Shown here one piece after another: positions 23,609 through 29,428 of a stretch of DNA of 29,428 nucleotides. Under the pieces are notes generated by a model. It had not been told where the DNA came from, searched no databases, and was given only the letters and a program-made list of their open reading frames with translations. The stretch is taken from contig CAYLIF010000018.1 in assembly GCA_964383845.1 (NCBI GenBank), forward strand, positions 1-29,428, in the 5' to 3' direction. The DNA is from JAAZGD01 sp964383845 (lineage in GTDB: Bacteria; Bacillota; Clostridia; Peptostreptococcales; Anaerovoracaceae). Made by a program: the position numbers and the translations under genes. Position 1 is the first letter of the stretch, and each line of letters opens with the position of its first letter.

Positions 23609-24670
23609 TTAGGGTTCTAAGGAATAGTGAGGCACAAGCCACCACATATCAGATGGTGCTGCTGCTGCATAGTCTTTTTCCCATCGTGGTTGTCTAGGGA
23701 AAAATACGTATAGTTTTATATTCTTTCCACTTCCAATTTTTCTTAAATCTCCTGGCTGCGTATTAGAGCTAGGCTCTGGCAAAAAATCAGGATCTACACT
23801 TAAATTTATTTTCACCCCATATGGGGGATTACCCCCTATTAAATAATCGTAAATCTGTTCCTTGGTCATGGGCGGAGGATTTTTTAAATACTGAGTGTTT
23901 CGTGTCAAATAATATCCCCCCTCAAGGATTTCTCCCGGTCTGACTTCGTAGTCTTCTAATTCGAAATGTATGGAATTATCGGGAATAATTGCACCAGGGT
24001 CTCCAGGTTTTTTATTTTCAAGAATATAATTGTTTATGCCATTCCATGCTGAGACCACATACTTAGGATTGCCGCCAATTGCAAACTGAGTTGGAGAATT
24101 TTTAAAGCCTTCTGGATTAGTAATTACAATCTCTACATCATTTGAATAAAGAATTACGGGGTAACTTGCCACGGAATCTCCTTGAACATTTAAATCAATT
24201 TCATTTGGGAAATCCATTATTTTATTGACCCTATGAATAACTTCATTGTTACCATTTTGTACTTCCACATTTAAAGACAACCGGTCATAGGAATTAGGCT
24301 CAACATCTAGCAAAACCTTAAAGTTTTCATAAAATCCCCAAGTAAAGACCTCTTCCCACTGGCTCCCTGTATGCCTAAGCAAATGGCCTTCTCCGGTTCC
24401 ATTACTTCCAATTCTTATGGCCTTTACCCCCGAATCTATACCTTGAGGAACATTACTGGTAACTGAGATTGTTGTAGCAAATGTCAATTCATTTTCCAAC
24501 CAATCTATAGTATATTGACTTATTCTAGATGCATGGCTCATGTCGGCGTTCTTACGAAAAACGTCACTTCCCGACAAAATCAAAGAAGCACTACTCCCAA
24601 TGATTATTGCGAAAATGGCTAGCGCTACAATTATTTCAACTAATGTAAATCCATTGCTTTTTTTTGTCAA
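23609..24670 (-). CDS. Large minor pilin with shared C-terminal domain (second of pair)
   Basis: A 353-residue prepilin. The start is a TTG at 24668-24670 (GGGGAG six bases upstream), which gives MTKKSNG then FTLVEIIVALAIFAIIIG: a short basic leader, prepilin peptidase cleavage after G7, glutamate at +5, and a long hydrophobic helix. A beta-rich pilin head follows. From about residue 180 to the end it carries a domain homologous to that of the preceding pilin (shared signatures GFKNSPTQFAIGGNPKYV, GGYYLT, VKINLSVDPDFLP, LYVFFP). It is much longer than common type IV pilins (about 150-200), so it may be a minor, tip or adhesive subunit. The gene starts 14 bases after the previous stop. Confidence 0.85.
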   Translation of the reverse strand: MTKKSNGFTLVEIIVALAIFAIIIGSSASLILSGSDVFRKNADMSHASRISQYTIDWLENELTFATTISVTSNVPQGIDSGVKAIRIGSNGTGEGHLLRHTGSQWEEVFTWGFYENFKVLLDVEPNSYDRLSLNVEVQNGNNEVIHRVNKIMDFPNEIDLNVQGDSVASYPVILYSNDVEIVITNPEGFKNSPTQFAIGGNPKYVVSAWNGINNYILENKKPGDPGAIIPDNSIHFELEDYEVRPGEILEGGYYLTRNTQYLKNPPPMTKEQIYDYLIGGNPPYGVKINLSVDPDFLPEPSSNTQPGDLRKIGSGKNIKLYVFFPRQPRWEKDYAAAAPSDMWWLVPHYSLEP

Positions 24671-24683
24671 TTTGCTCTCCCCG

Positions 24684-25532
24684 CTAATTAACAACCGATG
24701 TGTATTTGAGTTTTACCCAGTTATCTTCATCCCCAAGTACTTCATGCCATTCTTTTTTCCAATCTTTTTTATCTGCCCAATCGCTCCAATCTTCTGGTAA
24801 AAATACATAAAGATTATTACCATTTTTCTTTATATCTCCAGGCTTTGTGTTCACACTTAATGCTGGCAAATTGTCTGGGTCATCTGCAATATTTATTTTA
24901 ACTGCATTGGGCTCTTTGCCTTTCTTGTTATTAAGGTAATTTTCAAAAACCCCCTGGGGCAAGGGAGGTCCATTCCCTTTAAATTTAAGGTCCTCATCGT
25001 CATCTTTACTTATATAGTAAGCCCCACGCTCATAAAATATCGTTCTTGCTTTTATTTCTATTTCACCATCATCTCTATTTGTAAAGAAATAGTCACTTAA
25101 TGTATATTTTGGGTAAATAACATATTTTGTGTTGCCTCCTATAACAGCTTGACTTGGAGTATTCTCAAAACCACCTGGTGGTATGATTATTTCATCTGAG
25201 ATAGGAACAAACATAGTAAATCCAACCCCCGTGTAGTCATCTTTACTTGTGATCAAATATCCACTTACTACACTGTTTTGCCCCTTAGCAGATATTGTAA
25301 CATCATAATTGTCACCAGCTAATTGATTTTTGTATTGCTCTTCAAGTTCTGCGGCTTGGTTGTATCCTTGATTTGTTAAATCCGTAGATTTAGCATTTAT
25401 TGCTGCCGCTGCCATTACACCAGTAAGCAACATTGTTGCAACAACAACAAGAAGCGTCATGCTTACAATTACTTCTACTAGGCTAAATCCACTCTTATTT
25501 ATCCTTTTCAAAACAGGGTTGTTATCTTTCAT
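24684..25532 (-). CDS. Large minor pilin with shared C-terminal domain (first of pair)
   Basis: A 282-residue prepilin: a basic leader with cleavage after G15, then FSLVEVIVSMTLLVVVATMLL with glutamate at +5. Residues 35-115 are a pilin-type stem and head. From about residue 120 to the end runs a domain shared with the next gene (GFENTPSQAVIGGNTKYV, GAYYIS, VKINIADDPDNLP, NTKPGD, LYVFLPEDW). It is rich in W, D and K near its end and could bind a surface or cap the pilus. I use the ATG at 25532 with GGGAG ten bases upstream; an ATG at 25556 has AAGGA too close to it. It overlaps the previous gene by a few bases. Confidence 0.85.
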   Translation of the reverse strand: MKDNNPVLKRINKSGFSLVEVIVSMTLLVVVATMLLTGVMAAAAINAKSTDLTNQGYNQAAELEEQYKNQLAGDNYDVTISAKGQNSVVSGYLITSKDDYTGVGFTMFVPISDEIIIPPGGFENTPSQAVIGGNTKYVIYPKYTLSDYFFTNRDDGEIEIKARTIFYERGAYYISKDDDEDLKFKGNGPPLPQGVFENYLNNKKGKEPNAVKINIADDPDNLPALSVNTKPGDIKKNGNNLYVFLPEDWSDWADKKDWKKEWHEVLGDEDNWVKLKYTSVVN

Positions 25533-25935
25533 AGCGCCAAATCTCCCATCTCTCATTGTCCTTGTAAAGACGAAGGCTTACACTATTATTAACTCCAAGA
25601 TAATTTCCAGATGCCTTGATTAATATACAGTCTCTAGATTCATAGACTAGACGTTTGATAGATACATCCGCGGATCCCATGGACTGTGGTAATACTATAT
25701 TCGGGTTTATAATAACTCCTGGAGGTGTAGGCGTTAGGGATTCATTTCCTTGCTTTATTCCTGCTTCAATAATTCTTACAGCAGACATGGCAGTAAAGTA
25801 GGCCTGTTGCTTATAATTGTTATGTAGGGCACTTCGATGACTACTTCCAACCATGGCCATGATTGCCGCCACTAATATAATGAAAATAAGTAATGTGCTT
25901 ACAACCCAGATTATAGCCGAGCCATTTTTATTCAT
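25522..25935 (-). CDS. PilX-like pilus assembly protein
   Basis: A 137-residue protein: MNKNG followed by SAIIWVVSTLLIFIILVAAIMAM, one N-terminal hydrophobic helix, then a small soluble region ending in basic and aromatic residues (RWEIWRYER). The short polar leader before a G-S step and the SHRSALHNNYKQQAYFTAMSAVR stretch fit the PilX/GspK-type minor pilin N-terminus. That stretch matches the usual helical repeat in which A.YSAMSA-type residues follow the helix. The glutamate at +5 is missing. The ATG overlaps the end of the PilO-like gene by eight bases, with GGAG upstream. The likely role is priming or a minor subunit of the pilus; the assignment rests on architecture and position. Confidence 0.65.
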   Translation of the reverse strand: MNKNGSAIIWVVSTLLIFIILVAAIMAMVGSSHRSALHNNYKQQAYFTAMSAVRIIEAGIKQGNESLTPTPPGVIINPNIVLPQSMGSADVSIKRLVYESRDCILIKASGNYLGVNNSVSLRLYKDNERWEIWRYER

Positions 25936-26521
25936 CTGAAACTCCTTGAGAGCTGCCTAGCAACATTTCTAAAGATAAACTCATATAAAGTGAATCACCT
26001 TCAGAATCCCCAAGTGTAAATGATCGTAATCTAAGTCCTTTATCATTATCTATCTTTGTAAGGAGTGACAACAGACTATCTAAAGATCCCAAAGTATCGA
26101 AATTTATACCAATACGGGAAGCATTTACACTTACGTCACTTTCTTCGCTGGCCCCATATGGTATGAAAGGCTCGTTTATTAGAGACTCTATATTTACAAA
26201 TAATGGATTTAAGCCTTCTTGGCTAACCAACGCAGTTATTTTTTGTTCGGCCATGTGATTGGTGTAGTCAAGATAATATCCGACAGCCAACTTTTCGGCT
26301 TCTACTTTTAATCCAGCCACATCTTTCTCTCGTTGCTCTAACTCCTCATCACTTTGATTCATAGAATCTACAATAACTTTAATCCCTTCATAATTGTCTT
26401 TTTGGTTGCTCCACTTTTCCAATTGTGGATTAAAGAAGAATGTATATGCAAGGGAAATAATTATTAGGAGTACAAGTATGTAAATCAATATCTTCTCTCT
26501 TTTGCTCAAAGTTATATTCAT
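25928..26521 (-). CDS. pilO: PilO-like pilus alignment protein
   Basis: A 197-residue bitopic protein with a short cytoplasmic start, one transmembrane helix (about residues 11-30), a coiled-coil region (residues 35-80) and a ferredoxin-like globular end. This is the standard form of PilO, which pairs with PilN between the membrane platform and PilM. It follows the PilN-like gene by two bases with a strong GGAGGG. Sequence similarity within this family is always low, so the call depends mainly on gene order (M-N-O) and topology. Confidence 0.8.
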   Translation of the reverse strand: MNITLSKREKILIYILVLLIIISLAYTFFFNPQLEKWSNQKDNYEGIKVIVDSMNQSDEELEQREKDVAGLKVEAEKLAVGYYLDYTNHMAEQKITALVSQEGLNPLFVNIESLINEPFIPYGASEESDVSVNASRIGINFDTLGSLDSLLSLLTKIDNDKGLRLRSFTLGDSEGDSLYMSLSLEMLLGSSQGVSDE

Positions 26522-26523
26522 GA

Positions 26524-27120
26524 TTATTCACCCTCCTCGCTTTCTTTAACTAGCCGAACAGAAAAGCCAGAAAAGTAAGTCCCCGATGCTATATCCCTTT
26601 GATATCCAGAATAATTAAAGTCTGATATAAACGAACTGTTTTCCATCTTGTTTACAAAATTGGTCCAGCCCCCATAGCCCGCTGACCTAACTTCAAAGTT
26701 TAATTGACCTGAATTTCCATCGTAACTGATGTTTGATATGGCGAGGCCAGGATCATTTTCTAATAACAAGTGATTAAAAAGATGTCTGTCAACATTAGGG
26801 TAGGTAGCAGTTATTACATCTAAATTGGCAAGGCTATCTTTGATGGACAGATACATTCTTTCTTTCTGTTTTAGTGACTCTACGTCTTGGTAAAATTGAA
26901 GAAGTTCAGGATCTTGAAGCATAGCTTCCCCCTCTACAATTTTTCTCTCCATCCGAGCAGTGTCTAGAACTAGAAAAGCTGCAAAAGATAAAAACAAAAT
27001 CAATATTATTATAGATATGGTGGTGAATGTGCCGTACCTATAAGTTCGGTTGTCTCTTTTGTTTTGTTGTTTTCGAACAAAAAAATCTATTCTCTTGTTT
27101 TTAATGTTCTTATTTTTCAT
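26524..27120 (-). CDS. pilN: PilN-like pilus alignment protein
   Basis: A 198-residue protein with a basic N-terminus (NKRIDFFVRKQQNKRDNR), one transmembrane helix at about 31-52, a helical stalk and a small alpha/beta end (FEVRSAGYGGWTNFVNKMEN). Classical PilN carries an INLLP-type motif at the N-terminus that docks in PilM; here RIDFFVR occupies that position and may be a divergent form. It lies ten bases after pilM, with AGGAGA before the ATG, and two bases before pilO. It should form the inner-membrane alignment complex with PilM and PilO. Confidence 0.78.
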   Translation of the reverse strand: MKNKNIKNKRIDFFVRKQQNKRDNRTYRYGTFTTISIIILILFLSFAAFLVLDTARMERKIVEGEAMLQDPELLQFYQDVESLKQKERMYLSIKDSLANLDVITATYPNVDRHLFNHLLLENDPGLAISNISYDGNSGQLNFEVRSAGYGGWTNFVNKMENSSFISDFNYSGYQRDIASGTYFSGFSVRLVKESEEGE

Positions 27121-27129
27121 AAGATTCTC

Positions 27130-28026
27130 CTACTCCACTGTGGCGCCAATATTGTGCACAAATTGAGCCATTTCAAAAGCCATTTTATTTTTTGGAACAA
27201 TTCCAGAGTACTCGGGACTCATCTTAACTGTTGGTATGCCTACAGCTTGACCAAAGAATTCATTTAATTCGTCAACAGCTTCTATTTCTGCATCATTTAT
27301 TGAAATCATATAGATCCTTTTTAAGGGTTCCCCTTGGGTTTCAGCATAACTATATTGAGTCATTGTTGAAATTGCATTGGTAACCTCTTCATAAAAATCT
27401 GGGCTTCCACGCTTGGCGCTGGCTTTCTTAGATGACAAGTAATAATACTCACCTTTAATGAATAGGTACACCGAAATGTATTCTGCATCTAAGCTAACCA
27501 TCAAGCAATTTTCTCGTGTTGGAGTTATCTTAACCATGGCAAAAACTATAACTGATGACACGTCAAAATCTATAGACGCAACTTTTATTTTCAAGCTGTC
27601 AAATAATTCAAGATAACTGTCAATATATGATTCTGAAACTGCAGTAGCTAAAATGCTTTGCCCCTTACCTTGTGAATCTAAAACCATATAATCGTAAAGC
27701 ATATTTTCTTCTGATTTAAACCTGTTGCTAAACTCTCCCTTAATGTATTTTCTGATTTTTCTTTCAGATAGTTTGGGCACTGTCAATCGACTCAAAGGGA
27801 AGTGGTGGGTATCAACTACTAGCTTTACATCTTTAAGACGGCTTTTGCAATCAGCTGGCAAGTTTTTTAATACTTCCTTAAGTGTTTGGGGTTGTAATAT
27901 TTCGCCATCATCTATGCACCCCTGTGGCAAAGGGAAAAGGCCTGTATAGGCCACTCTTAACTTACCATGATTGTAAACTGCATCCATTACTTTAATGGCT
28001 TCATTAGTCATATAAATTGTTACCAT
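27130..28026 (-). CDS. pilM: PilM-like actin-fold pilus protein
   Basis: A 298-residue soluble protein placed between pilC and pilN. It has features of PilM/FtsA-type actin-like proteins: KLVVDTHHFPLSRLTVPKLSERKIRKYIKGEF near residues 65-100 is the segment before the second subdomain, followed by LATAVSESYIDSYLELFDSLKIKVASIDFD. It is about 50 residues shorter than the typical PilM and its phosphate loops are weakly conserved, so nucleotide binding is uncertain. It would bind the cytoplasmic tail of PilN. AAAGGAG precedes the ATG. Confidence 0.8.
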   Translation of the reverse strand: MVTIYMTNEAIKVMDAVYNHGKLRVAYTGLFPLPQGCIDDGEILQPQTLKEVLKNLPADCKSRLKDVKLVVDTHHFPLSRLTVPKLSERKIRKYIKGEFSNRFKSEENMLYDYMVLDSQGKGQSILATAVSESYIDSYLELFDSLKIKVASIDFDVSSVIVFAMVKITPTRENCLMVSLDAEYISVYLFIKGEYYYLSSKKASAKRGSPDFYEEVTNAISTMTQYSYAETQGEPLKRIYMISINDAEIEAVDELNEFFGQAVGIPTVKMSPEYSGIVPKNKMAFEMAQFVHNIGATVE

Positions 28027-28038
28027 TGTGTTGCTCCT

Positions 28039-29241
28039 TTAGAGGTTATATTCCCCACCAATCCCTTGGTACATATTAAGGATGGGCATCAAAACTGAAA
28101 TCATAATCATACCTATTAACACCGCTAGAATTATAATCATAACTGGTCCTAAAAATGAGGTTAATTTATCAGCTGCTCTTTCGGATTCATGGGTCAATGA
28201 TTCCGAAGCTGAAAGGAGCATGTTGGCCAAGTCTCCAGATTCTTCACCTATTTTAATAGGCCATTTAATACTATTCTGAAGACCCTCTACATGGAGTATG
28301 GCTTCTGATAGCATACGGCCTGAAGTCACTTCATTTATTAAGTCATCAAATTGTGAGACAACATATGAGTTCCCAATAGCATATTTTGTGTTTCTAAGAG
28401 CGTCTACAATAGACACATCGCTCATATATAAATATGCCATAGTCTGTGAGAATCTAGCCGTATAAATAACTTCTAATAATTCTCCTATCTTGGGAATCGA
28501 AATGATTGCCTGATCAATTTTCAATCTAATTGGAGGTTTTTGTACTAAACTTACTGTCAAGGCAACAAGAAATACGGATCCCAAGGATATAAATACGATA
28601 TTTTCACGGAGTAGGTTGCTTATAATCATAAAGAATGCTGTAAGCCCAGTTATTGATGATGCACCAACTATATCAGCAAAGTAGGGAATAATAAAAGTGA
28701 AGATACCAACCATAATTAATATTGATAACACCAATAGAAAAACCGGGTACGCAAGAGAACCTCTAACCTTGGATTGAAGCTGATACTGTTTTTCGTAATA
28801 CTCGCTTGCTTGCATCATAGACTCCCCCAATTTCCCAGTTTCTTCTGCTGCAGCAACCATATTAATTAAAAGCGGAGGGAAGACATCTTTTTGAATTCTC
28901 ATAGCATCTGAGAACAATACACCTTCATTGACGTACTGAAACATTTTGTCATAGATTCTTCTTAGCTTAGCATTTCTGTTTTCACCACGCAAAGCTTCCA
29001 AAGTCTGGGCTAGGGGGATACCTGCAGTAAGAAGTGTTCCCATATTCCTTGCAAACTCCGGAACTTCTTTTCCTAATAAACGCTCTGATCTTTTTACAGT
29101 AGCTAATATCTCTCTGCACTCCACTAAATATAAGCCCTTTTCTTTCATATCTTCTCGAAAAGTTTCTTCATCGGAAGCAGATTGCTTTCCTGCAAACTTT
29201 TTGCCATCCATATTATATGCTATGTATTTATATACTTTCAT
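28039..29241 (-). CDS. pilC: Type IV pilus inner-membrane platform protein PilC
   Basis: A 400-residue member of the PilC/GspF family. It has two copies of the T2SS_F domain: the first (about 60-185) with FARNMGTLLTAGIPLAQTLEALR, the second (about 265-385) with FSQTMAYLYMSDVSIVDALR. Each is followed by hydrophobic helices (near 162-185, 205-232 and 368-390). The first 50 residues (YIAYNMDGKKFAG) are the usual N-terminal beta module. It is the rotating membrane adaptor that PilB drives. AAAAGG lies before the ATG, and the gene starts 29 bases after the prepilin peptidase stop. Confidence 0.95.
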   Translation of the reverse strand: MKVYKYIAYNMDGKKFAGKQSASDEETFREDMKEKGLYLVECREILATVKRSERLLGKEVPEFARNMGTLLTAGIPLAQTLEALRGENRNAKLRRIYDKMFQYVNEGVLFSDAMRIQKDVFPPLLINMVAAAEETGKLGESMMQASEYYEKQYQLQSKVRGSLAYPVFLLVLSILIMVGIFTFIIPYFADIVGASSITGLTAFFMIISNLLRENIVFISLGSVFLVALTVSLVQKPPIRLKIDQAIISIPKIGELLEVIYTARFSQTMAYLYMSDVSIVDALRNTKYAIGNSYVVSQFDDLINEVTSGRMLSEAILHVEGLQNSIKWPIKIGEESGDLANMLLSASESLTHESERAADKLTSFLGPVMIIILAVLIGMIMISVLMPILNMYQGIGGEYNL

Positions 29242-29270
29242 CCATTAACCTTTTCTGTCTCTTTAGGGTT

Positions 29271-29428
29271 CTAGAAAATTAAACTTAGATACCAGTTGAT
29301 TATTGGGTCACCAAATGTTAGAGAAACTGCAATTCCAATAGAGAGTGCCGGCCCAAAGGCAAAAAGAGTTTCTTTGCCTTGTTTTTTAACAGTTAGGATA
29401 TAAACCCCTTGAGCGCCACCTATAAGGA
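29271..29428 (-). CDS. pilD: Prepilin peptidase, C-terminal part
   Basis: The last 51 residues of a membrane protein whose 5' part lies beyond the right edge. The visible end, with the segment FAFGPALSIGIAVSL followed by FGDPIINWYLSLIF, is typical for A24-family prepilin peptidases, where PFGP is conserved before the final transmembrane helix. The enzyme cleaves and N-methylates type IV prepilins, here probably the two large minor pilins further along. The stop codon is at 29271-29273, 29 bases before pilC. The catalytic aspartates are outside the window. Confidence 0.85.
   Translation of the reverse strand, partial: LIGGAQGVYILTVKKQGKETLFAFGPALSIGIAVSLTFGDPIINWYLSLIF

Overview
The window reads as a low-GC Gram-positive chromosome, most likely an anaerobic member of the Clostridia. 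This rests on the low GC, strong AGGAGG-type ribosome binding sites, and the classic Firmicutes gene order priA-def-fmt-rsmB-prpC-prkC-rsgA-rpe. It also rests on a clostridial-style type IV pilus (T4P) cluster and a Tad-like cluster without outer-membrane parts. The genus cannot be fixed from sequence alone. Almost every gene is on the minus strand; the one exception is a radical SAM gene at 19467-20333. There is no gene-free stretch longer than 300 bases. No rRNA, tRNA, CRISPR array or insertion sequence was seen.

Layout, from right to left in the direction of transcription. (1) 29428-21887 is a T4P operon: the tail of a prepilin peptidase, then PilC, PilM, PilN-like, PilO-like, a PilX-like protein, two large minor pilins and the extension ATPase PilB. 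A degenerate tyrosine recombinase-like gene (20956-21867) and an E. coli-type thymidine kinase (20341-20922) follow on the same strand with short gaps. (2) The plus-strand YhcC-like radical SAM gene converges on tdk and diverges from queH. (3) 19331-7662 is one tightly packed housekeeping run: queH, asnA, priA, def, fmt, a zinc metallopeptidase, rsmB, prpC, prkC, rsgA, rpe. It has a sigma-A-like promoter before queH (19380-19407) and an intrinsic terminator after rpe (7586-7622). It covers tRNA modification, asparagine synthesis, replication restart, N-formyl-Met handling, rRNA methylation, Ser/Thr phospho-signalling, 30S maturation and the pentose phosphate pathway. (4) A textbook promoter (7541-7568) starts a second surface-appendage operon, 7506-1978. 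It encodes a CpaB-like SAF protein, a TadZ-like ATPase, a TadA/CpaF-like ATPase with an altered P-loop, TadB-like and TadC-like membrane proteins, and four small proteins that share a MK(Q/V)-hydrophobic N-terminus. One of these four (2819-2977, 52 residues) is easy to miss. (5) 1886-192 is a beta-CASP metallo-beta-lactamase-fold RNA-processing enzyme with its own promoter and terminator. The start of one more minus-strand gene runs off the left edge.

The most interesting material is in the two appendage systems that flank the housekeeping operon. The first point is the divergent Tad-like locus with its row of tiny, apparently leaderless candidate pilins. The second is a C-terminal domain shared by the two tandem T4P minor pilins. 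The third is the recombinase-like protein directly behind pilB, which lacks the catalytic residues. The fourth is a predicted cyclic-di-GMP binding module at the PilB N-terminus.
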